Shown here: positions 45,329-55,091 of the stretch, in pieces
How positions within the stretch are numbered: the stretch's first letter is position 1
Layout: each line of letters begins with the position of its first letter
DNA from: an uncultured Prevotellaceae bacterium
GTDB taxonomy: Bacteria; Bacteroidota; Bacteroidia; Bacteroidales; Bacteroidaceae
Assembly: GCA_900318915.1 (NCBI GenBank)
Contig: ONMI01000014.1
Coordinates: 52,856-116,855, forward strand
Reading direction: 5' to 3'
DNA: 64,000 nucleotides
Position numbers and translations under genes: made by a program
The notes under the pieces: generated by a model
Seen by the model: the letters and a program-made list of their open reading frames with translations, nothing else
What the model was told of the DNA's origin: nothing
The model's database searches: none

Positions 45329-46570
45329 ATGAAAAGAATTTTCTTTACAATATTTGCCCTCTTTTGCACCCTCGCCATGACGGCTCAGCGACATGAGATA
45401 ATGAGCGACCACATCGCCACACTGCAGGTGGTGGCCGACAACGACTGGCTCACCATGCCCGTGATACGGCTCAACAGCGGACAGCGCATACACATCGAAT
45501 TCGACGACCTCACCCATCAGTACAACCGCTACGCCTATAAGGTGATACACTGCGAGGCCGACTGGACCGAGTCGGAAGAGCTGTTCGAGAGCGACTACAT
45601 AGAAGGATTCGCCGACGGCAACACCATCGACGAGATGGAGGAGTCGCTCAACACCAACCAGCTCTACACCCACTACAGCCTCACCCTGCCCAACGAGCAC
45701 TGCCGCCTGAAAATGAGCGGCAACTACAAAGTGGAGGTCTACGACGACAACGATGACAGCGAGCCTATGCTCACCGCCTGCTTCATGGTGGTGGAACCGG
45801 TGATGACCGTGCGCATGGAGGTGACGCCCAACACCGACATCGATGTGAACAAGACCCATCAGCAGGTGTCTATGGAGGTGGCCTACAACGGTTTGCTGGT
45901 GTTGCAGCCCGAGCGCCAGATACATACCGTGGTGCTGCAGAACGGACGGTGGGACAATGCGCGCCTGAACGCCAAGCCGCAGTATACCATGGCCGATGGA
46001 CTGCGCTGGGACCACAACCGCGACCTCATCTTCGATGCAGGCAACGAATACCGCAAGTTTGAGGTGCTCGACACCGACCATCCCACCCTCGGCATCGACC
46101 GCATCAGGTGGGACGGAAAGCAGTTTCATGCCTTCGTCTTCGCCGATGAGCCAAGGCCCAACTACCTCTACGACGAAGACGCTAACGGCGCCTTCTACAT
46201 ACGCAACAGCGACAATATAGAGAACAACAGGATTTCCGACTATGTGCAGGTGCACTTCCAGCTGATGTGCCCGCAGCCCGTGAGCGGCGATGTCTATGTG
46301 AACGGCGTGTGGACCAACGACCGTTTCCTCGAGCAGTACCGCATGGAGTACGACTACGGCAGCAGCAGCTACCAGCTCACCCTGCCGCTCAAGATGGGCT
46401 ACTATTCCTATCAATATGTGATGCTCGACGCCGACGGCTTCGCCCAAGTGATGCCCACCGAGGGCAGCTTCTTCCAGACCGAGAACGAATACTACGCCCT
46501 CGTCTACTACCGTCAGCAGGGAGGACGCACCGACCGCCTCGTGGGCTATCAGAAAGTACGCTACAAGTGA
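45329..46570 (+). CDS. Type IX secretion system Plug protein (DUF5103 family)
   Basis: A 413-residue exported protein (signal peptide MKRIFFTIFALFCTLAMTAQ). Blocks such as YKVIHCEADWTESE, SLNTNQLYTHYSLTLPN and VYVNGVWTNDRFLEQYRM match the DUF5103 family. In Flavobacterium this family was shown to be the Plug subunit that seals the SprA translocon of the type IX secretion system from the periplasmic side; that is established for the family, not for this protein. It links the machinery to the T9SS cargo proteins in the same window. It lies 27 nt after the HxlR gene, and no separate promoter was found. Confidence 0.82.
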   Translation: MKRIFFTIFALFCTLAMTAQRHEIMSDHIATLQVVADNDWLTMPVIRLNSGQRIHIEFDDLTHQYNRYAYKVIHCEADWTESEELFESDYIEGFADGNTIDEMEESLNTNQLYTHYSLTLPNEHCRLKMSGNYKVEVYDDNDDSEPMLTACFMVVEPVMTVRMEVTPNTDIDVNKTHQQVSMEVAYNGLLVLQPERQIHTVVLQNGRWDNARLNAKPQYTMADGLRWDHNRDLIFDAGNEYRKFEVLDTDHPTLGIDRIRWDGKQFHAFVFADEPRPNYLYDEDANGAFYIRNSDNIENNRISDYVQVHFQLMCPQPVSGDVYVNGVWTNDRFLEQYRMEYDYGSSSYQLTLPLKMGYYSYQYVMLDADGFAQVMPTEGSFFQTENEYYALVYYRQQGGRTDRLVGYQKVRYK

Positions 46571-46684
46571 GCCGAAGCCCCTGCGGTGCGCAAACAAAAG
46601 TAAAGTGGACAATTTTTCAGTTTAATAATTCTTAATTTAATATTATTTAGAGCCTATTTTTCGCTCAATACATACCGAATGTTG

Positions 46685-46692
46685 TAATTTTG
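46685..46692 (+). promoter_or_regulatory. Probable -7 element of the Bat operon
   Basis: TAATTTTG in the AT-rich 195-nt gap before moxR, with an imperfect TTTTCG about 21 nt upstream. The mRNA leader would be about 65 nt. Confidence 0.55.
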
Positions 46693-46765
46693 TACTTCAA
46701 AACGGGCACACCCTGCGGGGAAACGTGCCGAAAAAAGCAAACAATAACTACAAAATACAGCATTT

Positions 46766-47761
46766 ATGGCAGAATCAATTGATATCCGTGAACTGAACCT
46801 GCGGATTGAGCAGCAGAGCGCATTCGTATCCAATCTCACCATGGGAATGGACCGCGTCATCGTGGGACAGAAACACCTGGTCGACTCACTACTGATAGGA
46901 CTGCTCAGCGACGGGCACATCCTTCTGGAAGGCGTGCCCGGACTGGCCAAGACCCTGGCCATCAAGACCCTGGCCCAACTTATCGACGCCAAGTACAGCC
47001 GCATACAGTTCACCCCCGACCTGCTCCCCGCCGATGTGGTGGGCACCATGATCTACTCGCAGAAAGACGAGAACTTCCAAGTGAAGAAAGGCCCCGTGTT
47101 TGCCAACTTCGTGTTGGCCGATGAGATAAACCGCGCTCCCGCCAAGGTGCAGAGCGCGCTGCTCGAGGCCATGCAGGAGCACCAGGTAACCATCGGCGAG
47201 AGTACCTTCGCACTGCCCGACCCCTTCCTCGTGATGGCCACCCAGAACCCCATCGAGCAGGAGGGCACCTACCAGTTGCCCGAGGCGCAGGTAGACCGAT
47301 TCATGCTCAAGGTGGTAATCGACTATCCCACCCTGCAGGAGGAGAAACTCATCATCCGCGAGAACCTGCACGGCAGTCTGCCCGAGGTGAAGCCCGTGAC
47401 CACCGCCGAGGAAATCATCACCTCGCGCGCCGTGGTACGTCAGGTATACATCGACGAGAAGATTGAGCAGTATATCGCCGACATCGTCTTCGCCACCCGC
47501 TACCCCGAGCGCTACGGACTCACCGACCTGAAAGACATGATCACCTTCGGCGGCTCGCCCCGCGCCAGCATCAGCTTGGCCAGGGCCGCCCGTGCCTACG
47601 CCTTCGTGAAGCGCCGCGGCTATGTGGTGCCCGAGGATGTGCGCGCCGTGGTGCACGATGTGCTGCGCCACCGCGTGGGACTCTCCTACGAGGCTGAAGC
47701 CAGCAACGTGACGAGCGAGGATATCATCAGCCGTATCATCAACAAAGTGGAGGTTCCTTAA
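46766..47761 (+). CDS. MoxR-type AAA+ ATPase
   Basis: A 331-residue MoxR ATPase, first gene of the Bat operon. The Walker A motif is GVPGLAKT and Walker B is VLADEINRAPAKVQS; sensor regions (ATQNPIEQEGTYQLPEAQ) are intact. MoxR ATPases act as chaperones with VWA-domain proteins, two of which are encoded downstream (batA, batB). Its stop overlaps the next start by 1 nt. Confidence 0.92.
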   Translation: MAESIDIRELNLRIEQQSAFVSNLTMGMDRVIVGQKHLVDSLLIGLLSDGHILLEGVPGLAKTLAIKTLAQLIDAKYSRIQFTPDLLPADVVGTMIYSQKDENFQVKKGPVFANFVLADEINRAPAKVQSALLEAMQEHQVTIGESTFALPDPFLVMATQNPIEQEGTYQLPEAQVDRFMLKVVIDYPTLQEEKLIIRENLHGSLPEVKPVTTAEEIITSRAVVRQVYIDEKIEQYIADIVFATRYPERYGLTDLKDMITFGGSPRASISLARAARAYAFVKRRGYVVPEDVRAVVHDVLRHRVGLSYEAEASNVTSEDIISRIINKVEVP

Positions 47762-48630
47762 TGGACACTTCGGAGATACTGAAAAAAGTCCGTCAGATAG
47801 AAATCAAGACCCGCGGACTGAGCCAGAACATCTTTGCCGGGCAGTACCACACTGCCTTCAAGGGCAGGGGTATGGCTTTTTCCGAGGTCAGAGAATATCA
47901 GTATGGCGACGACGTGCGCGACATCGACTGGAATGTCACGGCGCGCTTCCATCATCCCTATGTCAAGGTGTTTGAGGAGGAGCGCGAACTCACCGTGATG
48001 CTGCTCGTCGATGTGAGCGGCTCGCTCGACTTCGGCACTGTGAACCAGACCAAGCGCGACATGGCCACGGAGATAGCCGCCACGCTGGCCTTCAGCGCCA
48101 TACAGAACAACGACAAGATAGGCGTGGTGTTCTTCACCGACAAGGTGGAGAAATACATACCGCCCAAGAAAGGACGCAAGCACATACTCTACATCATACG
48201 AGAGATGCTCCACTTCAAGCCCGAGAGCACGCGCACCGACGTGGGGCAGGCCGTGGAGTTTCTCACACGCGTGATGAAACGGCGCTGCACCGCCTTCCTG
48301 CTGAGCGACTTCTTCGTGCGCGACTCGTTCGAGGATGCACTCACCATCTGCAACCGCAAGCATGATGTGGTGGCCATACAGATCTACGACCGCAGGGCCA
48401 AGGAACTGCCCAACGTGGGACTGATGAAGGTGTACGACGCCGAGACCGGCCATGAGATGGTGATCGACACCAGCAGCCGGCGGCTGCGCCAGGCACACAC
48501 CGCCTACTGGCTGCGCCGGCAGAGCGAGCTGCGCCAGGTGTTCTCCAAGTGCCGGGTGGACCATGTGTCCATCGCCACCCATGAGGACTATGTGAAGATG
48601 CTGCTCATGCTCTTCAAGATGAGAGCCTGA
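47761..48630 (+). CDS. DUF58-domain protein of the Bat operon
   Basis: A 289-residue cytoplasmic protein with the DUF58 signature YQYGDDVRDIDWNVTAR and a VWA-like core beginning VMLLVDVSGSLDFG (D-x-S-x-S). MoxR and DUF58 proteins are regularly paired, and the DUF58 part is thought to be a substrate or partner of MoxR. It overlaps moxR by 1 nt and is followed by a membrane protein gene after 21 nt. Confidence 0.9.
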   Translation: MDTSEILKKVRQIEIKTRGLSQNIFAGQYHTAFKGRGMAFSEVREYQYGDDVRDIDWNVTARFHHPYVKVFEEERELTVMLLVDVSGSLDFGTVNQTKRDMATEIAATLAFSAIQNNDKIGVVFFTDKVEKYIPPKKGRKHILYIIREMLHFKPESTRTDVGQAVEFLTRVMKRRCTAFLLSDFFVRDSFEDALTICNRKHDVVAIQIYDRRAKELPNVGLMKVYDAETGHEMVIDTSSRRLRQAHTAYWLRRQSELRQVFSKCRVDHVSIATHEDYVKMLLMLFKMRA

Positions 48631-48651
48631 CAGCCAAAACAGAGAGAAACA

Positions 48652-49722
48652 ATGAGAAAAAGACTTTATACCGCAGTCTGTGCCCTGTGCATCGCCCTCT
48701 GCGCCGCCGCGCAGGTGGGTGTGGAGTCGGTCATCGACTCCGTGCAGATTTTCATAGGCGAGCAGGCGCATCTCACCCTCACCGTGGCCATGAAGGAGGG
48801 ACAGCACGCCGCACTGCCCTCGTTCGCACCCAGACAGTATATGGTGCCGGGCGTGGAGGTGCTCGAACAGGCCGACGGCGATACCGTGCGCTTGAGCGAC
48901 GGCACCGTGAAGGTGTCGCGCCGCTACACCCTCACCTCTTTCGACGACACGCTCTACTACCTGCCGCCCCTCACCGTGAAGGTTGACGGTAAGGACTACA
49001 CCGCCAAGACACCGGCCCTCAAGGTGCTAACCCTCGAGGTGGACACCCTGCACCCCAACCAGTTCTTCCCGCCCAAGGACATTCAGGACAACCCCTTCCA
49101 GTGGAGCGACTGGAGCGGCATCTTCTGGCTCAGCCTGCTCGGACTGCTGCTCGCACTCGTGGGCTACTACCTGTTCCTGCGCCTGCGCGGCAACAAGCCC
49201 GTGATAGCACGCATACGCTTCGTGAAGCGCCTGCTGCCCCACCAGAAGGCCATGAACAGCATAGCCCAGCTCAAGGCCGAGCATGCCAGCGGCAGCGAAG
49301 ACCAGAAGACCTACTACACCCGGCTCACCGACACGCTGCGCACCTATCTGCAGGAGCGCTTCGGCTTCAACGCCATGGAGATGACCTCGGCCGAGATCAT
49401 CGACCGCCTGAAGAAGGAAGACAGTAGCAAGATAGCCGAACTGGTGGAACTCTTCCAGACCGCCGACCTGGTGAAATTTGCCAAATACTCCACACTCATC
49501 AATGAGAACGACCGCAACATGGCCTATGTGGTGGAGTTTATCGAGACCACGAAGAAAGAGAACGAACCTACCATAGAGCGCATAGAACCCACCCTCACCG
49601 ACAACGACCTGCGCACCCGACGCGCGCGCCGTGTGCTGAAAGTGGTGATAGGCGTGGTGGCCGCCATACTGGCCGTCATCATGGCCTATGTGATATGGCA
49701 GATAATCCTGTTGCTGGCATAA
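48652..49722 (+). CDS. Bat-operon membrane protein (BatD-like N-terminus)
   Basis: A 356-residue protein. It has a signal peptide (residues 1-20), a periplasmic beta-rich region to about 155 (IFIGEQAHLTLTV and RRYTLTSFDDTLYYLPPL resemble BatD), a membrane helix near 164-186 (IFWLSLLGLLLALVGYYLF), a cytoplasmic part to about 320 with a death-domain-like helical pattern (YYTRLTDTLRTYLQERFGF), and a C-terminal membrane helix. This gene is usual between DUF58 and batA in Bacteroidota but has no settled name. It is probably an envelope adaptor for the MoxR/VWA machine. Confidence 0.78.
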   Translation: MRKRLYTAVCALCIALCAAAQVGVESVIDSVQIFIGEQAHLTLTVAMKEGQHAALPSFAPRQYMVPGVEVLEQADGDTVRLSDGTVKVSRRYTLTSFDDTLYYLPPLTVKVDGKDYTAKTPALKVLTLEVDTLHPNQFFPPKDIQDNPFQWSDWSGIFWLSLLGLLLALVGYYLFLRLRGNKPVIARIRFVKRLLPHQKAMNSIAQLKAEHASGSEDQKTYYTRLTDTLRTYLQERFGFNAMEMTSAEIIDRLKKEDSSKIAELVELFQTADLVKFAKYSTLINENDRNMAYVVEFIETTKKENEPTIERIEPTLTDNDLRTRRARRVLKVVIGVVAAILAVIMAYVIWQIILLLA

Positions 49723-49761
49723 GGCGCCCGGCGCCGGCCACCGACCAACCAAACAGAGACC

Positions 49762-50760
49762 ATGCAATTTGTAGACAAAGAATACTTCCTGCTCCTGCTG
49801 CTGGTGATACCCTACCTGCTGTGGTATTTCCTCTTCAGGAAGAACACGGAGCCCACCATGCGCATGAGCGACACCTATGTGTACCGCCATGCGCCCAAGA
49901 GCTGGCGACAGCGCATGGAGCATGTGCCCATGCTGCTCCGACTGCTCGCCTTCACCCTGCTCGTGTGCGCATTGGCACGGCCGCAGACACACACCGCCTG
50001 GGGAAGAAAGTCGGTCGAGGGCATCGACATCATGCTGGCCATGGACGTGTCTACCAGTATGCTCGCCGAGGACCTGCGGCCCAACCGCCTCGAGGCGGCC
50101 AAGGACGTGGCGGCCGAATTCATCTCCGGACGACCCGACGACAATATCGGACTCACCATCTTCGCCGGAGAGGCCTTCACACAGTGCCCCATGACCACCG
50201 ACCACGCCGCGCTGCTCAACCTGCTGCACAACGTGCGCACCGACATAGCACAGCGCGGACTGATACAGGACGGTACTGCCATCGGTATGGGACTGGCCAA
50301 CGCCGTGGGACGACTCAAGGACAGCCCCACCAAGAGTAAGGTGGTGATACTGCTCACCGACGGTTCCAACAACCAGGGCGACATCTCGCCCATGACGGCC
50401 GCCGAGATAGCACGCAGCTTCAATATCAGGGTCTACACCATCGGCGTGGGCACCAACAAGACGGCACGCTATCCCATCTCGGTGGGAGGCACCGTGCAGT
50501 ATGTGAACATGCCGGCCGAGATAGACGTGGAGACGCTGCGCAACATAGCGGCCACCACCGACGGCAACTTCTACCGCGCCACCAATACGGCGGAGCTGAA
50601 AAAGATATACAAAGACATCGACCAACTGGAACGCACCAAATTCGACGTGCAGCGGTTCAGCCGCCGCTACGAGGGCTTCCTGCCCTTCGTCATCGGAGCC
50701 GCACTGGCCCTCATCATCGAAATACTGCTGCGCACCACACTGCTGCGGCGAATACCGTAG
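49762..50760 (+). CDS. batA: BatA, VWA-domain membrane protein
   Basis: A 332-residue protein: N-terminal membrane helices (about 7-25 and 58-77), a von Willebrand A domain with an intact MIDAS start MAMDVSTSMLAED (D-x-S-x-S), ITLLTDGSNNQGD-like sequence and a C-terminal helix near 310-325. The Bat proteins of Bacteroides fragilis were linked to aerotolerance, although later work suggests a more general envelope role. It sits 39 nt after the membrane adaptor and 31 nt before batB-batC. Confidence 0.92.
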   Translation: MQFVDKEYFLLLLLVIPYLLWYFLFRKNTEPTMRMSDTYVYRHAPKSWRQRMEHVPMLLRLLAFTLLVCALARPQTHTAWGRKSVEGIDIMLAMDVSTSMLAEDLRPNRLEAAKDVAAEFISGRPDDNIGLTIFAGEAFTQCPMTTDHAALLNLLHNVRTDIAQRGLIQDGTAIGMGLANAVGRLKDSPTKSKVVILLTDGSNNQGDISPMTAAEIARSFNIRVYTIGVGTNKTARYPISVGGTVQYVNMPAEIDVETLRNIAATTDGNFYRATNTAELKKIYKDIDQLERTKFDVQRFSRRYEGFLPFVIGAALALIIEILLRTTLLRRIP

Positions 50761-50791
50761 GCACTGAAGGTCGAAAAATAACTATGCAACC

Positions 50792-52486
50792 ATGTTCAGA
50801 TTCGAAAACCCGATATTTCTCTACCTCCTGCTGCTGATACCGCTGCTGGCACTTGTGCGCTATCTCTATCAGCGCGACAGGAAAGCCAAGATAAAACGCT
50901 TCGGCGACCCCGACCTGCTGCAGACCATGATGAGCGGCGTGTCGAAATACCGGCCGGCCGTGAAATTCTGGCTCCTCGAGGCCGCACTCGCCCTCTTCAT
51001 CGTGATGATGGCGCGCCCCCAGTTCGGCAGCCGCATTCACCGCGAGAAACGCCAGGGCATTGAGGCCATGATATGTATGGACATCAGCAACTCCATGCTG
51101 GCCGAGGATGTGGTGCCCTCAAGACTCGACAAGAGCAAAATGCTCATGGAGAACCTCGTAGACCACTTCGACTCCGACAAGGTGGGACTCGTGGTCTACG
51201 CCGGCGACGCCTTCGTGCAGATGCCCATTACGGCCGATTATGTCTCGGCCAAGATGTTCATGCAGAACATCAACCCCTCGCTCATCGCAGCACAGGGCAC
51301 CGACATAGCCACCGCCATCGACCTGGCCATGAAGAGCTTCACCCAGGACGAGAAGGCGGGCAAGGCCATCATCCTCATCACCGACGGCGAGGACCATGAG
51401 GGGCAGGCCATGGCCGCCGCACAGGCCGCCAAGGAGAAAGGCATCAGGGTGTTCATCCTGGGCATCGGCACCTCGAAGGGAGCACCCATCCCCATGCCCG
51501 ACGGACACTACCTCACCGACCGCAGCGGTGAGACTGTGATGACAAGGCTTAATGAAGATATGTGCAAGGAGATAGCCGCCGCAGGCAGCGGCACCTACAT
51601 ACATGTGGACAACACCTCCAACGCCCAGGAAATGCTCGACGACGAAATACTCAAGATGCAGAAGGGCGAGGTTTCGACAGTGGTCTACAGCGACTACGAC
51701 GAGCAGTTCCAGGCCGTGGGCATCATTGCCCTGCTGCTGCTCATCATCGAGACCGTGGTGCTGGAACGCCGGCGCGACTGGCAGAACCGCATCAAGCTGT
51801 TCCGCCGCGGCACGGCGGCCGCCCTGCTCCTGGTGGTGGCCACCGCCGCATCGGCACAGACTGACCGGCAGTATGTGCGCATGGGCAACCAGCTCTACCG
51901 CCAGGGCAAGTTCGACAAAGCCGAACTGGAATACAAAAAGGCACTCTCGAAGAATGAGAACAACCCGCAGGCCCTCTACAACATGGGACTGGTGGCCCTG
52001 CAGCAGCAGAAAGACTCCGACGCCGTGGCTTGCTTCAACAAAGCTGCCAAGGTGGAGAAAAATCCGCTGCGGCGCGCCATGGCCTACCACAATATCGGCG
52101 TGATCATGCAGACACACCAAGACTACGGACAGGCCATAGAGGCTTACAAGGAAGCCCTGCGCAACAATCCCAAGGACAATGAGACCCGCTACAACCTGGC
52201 CCTCTGCCAGCGGCAGAAAAAAGACAACAAGGGCGGCGGCGGACAGAACCAGCAAAACCAGGACAAACAAGACCAGAACAAGGACAAGCAAAAGGACCAA
52301 CAAGATAAAAAGCAAGACCAGCAGCAGAATCAGCAGCAACAGCAGCAGCCGCGCAACAACCAGATGAGCAAGGAAAATGCGGAACGACTGCTCGACGCCG
52401 CCGTGCAGCAGGAGAAAAACACGCAGCAGCGACTGCAGAAAGCCATGCAGCAGTCGCCCAGGCGCAGTCTTGACAAAAACTGGTGA
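50792..52486 (+). CDS. BatB-BatC fusion: VWA domain plus TPR domain
   Basis: A 564-residue fusion. Residues 1 to about 335 are BatB: membrane helices near 8-24 and 60-75, a VWA domain (MIDAS DISNS at 97-101; ITDGEDHEG near 196) and a helix near 307-323. Then RRGTAAALLLVVATAASAQ (about 339-356), a former signal peptide, leads into BatC: three or more TPR units (about 360-470) and a Gln/Lys/Asn-rich low-complexity stretch (about 478-520). In B. fragilis batB and batC are separate genes. There is no stop or frameshift at the junction. The fusion ties the periplasmic TPR part to the membrane. Confidence 0.88.
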   Translation: MFRFENPIFLYLLLLIPLLALVRYLYQRDRKAKIKRFGDPDLLQTMMSGVSKYRPAVKFWLLEAALALFIVMMARPQFGSRIHREKRQGIEAMICMDISNSMLAEDVVPSRLDKSKMLMENLVDHFDSDKVGLVVYAGDAFVQMPITADYVSAKMFMQNINPSLIAAQGTDIATAIDLAMKSFTQDEKAGKAIILITDGEDHEGQAMAAAQAAKEKGIRVFILGIGTSKGAPIPMPDGHYLTDRSGETVMTRLNEDMCKEIAAAGSGTYIHVDNTSNAQEMLDDEILKMQKGEVSTVVYSDYDEQFQAVGIIALLLLIIETVVLERRRDWQNRIKLFRRGTAAALLLVVATAASAQTDRQYVRMGNQLYRQGKFDKAELEYKKALSKNENNPQALYNMGLVALQQQKDSDAVACFNKAAKVEKNPLRRAMAYHNIGVIMQTHQDYGQAIEAYKEALRNNPKDNETRYNLALCQRQKKDNKGGGGQNQQNQDKQDQNKDKQKDQQDKKQDQQQNQQQQQQPRNNQMSKENAERLLDAAVQQEKNTQQRLQKAMQQSPRRSLDKNW

Positions 52487-52495
52487 TAGAAACTT

Positions 52496-55075
52496 ATGAT
52501 GATGAGACGATATCTTTTCCTATTGATCGGCATGACGCTCATGGTGCATGCGGCAGCGCAGAAACTTAGCGTACATGCGCCGTCGAAGGTGGCTACAGGC
52601 GAAACCTTCCGACTGGAATACTCCATCAATACGGCCGATGTGGGCGGGCAACTGCACATCGGCTCGCTGCCCGACGCCCTCGAGGTGGCCTACGGACCCA
52701 GTGTGTCGCAGCAGGAGAGCTACTCGATGGTGAACGGCCATGTGGACCGCTCGGCCTCCATCACTTATACCTATATGATACTGGCCAACAAACCCGGTAC
52801 CTATACCATCCCGGCCGCCAGCATCAATGTGGGCGGACATACGCTCACCTCGGCACCTGTCAGGGTGACGGTGGCGGGGTCGGCCCATGCGGGCAACAAC
52901 AACTCCGGACCACGGTTCCACCACGACACCGAGGAGGAACACCACCTGCGCAGCGCAGGAAGTCCCATCACGCAGAAAGACCTCTTCATCAGGGTGAGCG
53001 CCAGCAAGACACGGGTGCATGAGCAGGAGCCTGTGCTGCTCACCTACAAGGTGTATACACTCGTCGACCTGACACAGCTCGAGGGCAAGATGCCCGACCT
53101 GAAGGGCTTCCACACCCAGGAGGTGCCGCTGCCGCAGCAGAAGAGCTTCCATGTGGAGAAAGTGGACGGACGCAACTACCGCTGCGTCACCTGGAGCCAG
53201 TATGTGATGTATCCGCAGATGACCGGCACACTGGAGATTCCCAGCATCGTGTTCAAAGGCATCGTGGTACAGGAAAACCGCAATGTAGACCCCTTCGAGG
53301 CCTTCTTCAACGGCGGCTCGGGCTATGTGGAGGTGAAACGCGAGATAGAGGCGCCCGGTGTCACCATCCATGTCGACTCGCTGCCCAACCGGCCGGCAGG
53401 CTTCTCGGGCGGGGTGGGGCACTTCAACCTCTCCGCACAACTCAACAAAACTGAGGTGAAAGCCGGCGACCCCGTCACCCTGCGGGTGGTGATAGGCGGC
53501 ACGGGCAATCTGAAACTGCTCAAGCAGCCCAATGTGGAGTTCCCGAAAGACTTCGAGAAGTACGACCCCAAGGTGACAGACAAGACCAAACTCACCGCCA
53601 ACGGCGTGGAGGGCAACATGGTGTACGACTTCCTCGTGGTGCCAGGCAACCAGGGCGACTATACCATACCGCCCGTGGAGTTCATCTATTATGACACCGG
53701 CACCAACGGCTACCGCACGCTCAAGAGCCAGCCCTTCAATATAAAGGTGGAACCGGGCGACGGCAACGCCTCGTCAGTGTCCGATTTCTCCGACAACAAG
53801 AACAAAGACATACACAACATCAAGAAGGGCAAGGCCGTGATGCACAAGCAAGACACCTTCTTCTTCGCATCACCCTGGTACTGGGTGTCTATACTGCTGC
53901 CGCTCATCGCCTTCGTGGCACTGCTCCTGGTGTTCCGCCACAGGGCTCTGGAGAATGCCAACATCGGCAAGCGCCGCGGACGCCAGGCCAGCAAGGTGGC
54001 TACACGAAGGCTGCGCACCGCCAACCGGCTCATGCTCTCCGAACAGAAAGACGCTTTCTACGACGAGGTGCTGCGGGCCCTGTGGGGCTATGTGGGCGAT
54101 AAACTCAACATGCCGGTGGAGGAACTCTCGCGCGACAATATCAGCGACCGCCTTGCACAGCGCGGCGTGGACGAACCCACCGTGGCCAAATTCATCGAGG
54201 CGCTCGACGAGTGTGAGTATGAGCGCTATGCACCGGGCGACACCGCTGGAAACATGAACAAGACTTTTGAAACCGCCATGACCGCCATCATGAGAATAGA
54301 AGACGCCATGAAGGCCGCCCGCAAGCAGAAGACGGGCACCGCCGCCGTGCTCCTGCTCCTGCTGTTCCTGCCGCTCCATGGACAGGCCATCACCAAGGAC
54401 AATGCCGACGCCGAATACCTGAAGGGCAACTACCAGCAGGCCATCAAAGACTACGAGGAACTGCTCAAGAGCGGCGTGAGCGCCGACCTCTACTACAACC
54501 TCGGCAATGCCTACTACCGCACCGACAACATCACACGCGCCATACTCAACTATGAGCGGGCCTATGAACTCTCGCCCGGCGACGAGGACATCCGCTTCAA
54601 CCTGCAGCTGGCACGCTCCAAGACCATCGACAAGATAACACCCGCATCGGAGATGTTCTTCGTCACCTGGTACCATGCCCTGGTGCATCTCACCAGCGTG
54701 GACCGCTGGGCCTTTATAGCCGTGCTCAGCATCATCGTGGCGCTGATACTCGTGCTGGCCTACCTCTTCGCTCCCTCCGTGAGATGGCAGAAGATAGGCT
54801 TCTACGGCGCGGCCTCGCTGCTCGTGCTCTTCCTTCTGGCCAACCTGTTCGCCTTTGAGCAGAAACGGCAGTTGGCCAACAGCCGCAGCGCCATCATCAC
54901 CTCCTCGTCGGTGAATGTGATGAAGACACCCTCCGACAAGGCTGCTTCCGACTTCGTGCTGCACGAGGGCACCAAGGTGAACATCGTCGATACCTCTATC
55001 AAGGGATGGAGAAACATCCGCGTGGCCGACGGCCGTGAGGGATGGGTGAAAGACGGAAAGATGGAGGATATCTGA
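52496..55075 (+). CDS. BatD-BatE fusion: BatD plus TPR and SH3-like domains
   Basis: An 859-residue fusion. The start is one of three tandem Met codons (52496, 52499, 52502) leading a signal peptide. Residues about 20-450 are the periplasmic BatD region of repeated Ig-like domains. A membrane helix (WYWVSILLPLIAFVALLLVF, about 459-480) and a helical cytoplasmic part follow. Near 610, GTAAVLLLLLFLPLHGQA marks the former BatE signal peptide. BatE then has TPRs (YLKGNYQQAIKDYEELLK), two membrane helices near 735-780 and a C-terminal SH3-like fold (SSSVNVMKTPSD, GWVKDGKMEDI). BatD and BatE are usually separate; here they are one frame. Confidence 0.88.
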   Translation: MMMRRYLFLLIGMTLMVHAAAQKLSVHAPSKVATGETFRLEYSINTADVGGQLHIGSLPDALEVAYGPSVSQQESYSMVNGHVDRSASITYTYMILANKPGTYTIPAASINVGGHTLTSAPVRVTVAGSAHAGNNNSGPRFHHDTEEEHHLRSAGSPITQKDLFIRVSASKTRVHEQEPVLLTYKVYTLVDLTQLEGKMPDLKGFHTQEVPLPQQKSFHVEKVDGRNYRCVTWSQYVMYPQMTGTLEIPSIVFKGIVVQENRNVDPFEAFFNGGSGYVEVKREIEAPGVTIHVDSLPNRPAGFSGGVGHFNLSAQLNKTEVKAGDPVTLRVVIGGTGNLKLLKQPNVEFPKDFEKYDPKVTDKTKLTANGVEGNMVYDFLVVPGNQGDYTIPPVEFIYYDTGTNGYRTLKSQPFNIKVEPGDGNASSVSDFSDNKNKDIHNIKKGKAVMHKQDTFFFASPWYWVSILLPLIAFVALLLVFRHRALENANIGKRRGRQASKVATRRLRTANRLMLSEQKDAFYDEVLRALWGYVGDKLNMPVEELSRDNISDRLAQRGVDEPTVAKFIEALDECEYERYAPGDTAGNMNKTFETAMTAIMRIEDAMKAARKQKTGTAAVLLLLLFLPLHGQAITKDNADAEYLKGNYQQAIKDYEELLKSGVSADLYYNLGNAYYRTDNITRAILNYERAYELSPGDEDIRFNLQLARSKTIDKITPASEMFFVTWYHALVHLTSVDRWAFIAVLSIIVALILVLAYLFAPSVRWQKIGFYGAASLLVLFLLANLFAFEQKRQLANSRSAIITSSSVNVMKTPSDKAASDFVLHEGTKVNIVDTSIKGWRNIRVADGREGWVKDGKMEDI

Positions 55076-55091
55076 GGCTGACGCAACCACT

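Noticed and set aside
49027-50625. A 532-codon minus-strand frame under the Bat genes
   Set aside because: Shadow of the GC-rich Bat coding sequence; composition rich in His, Gly and Val with no domain.
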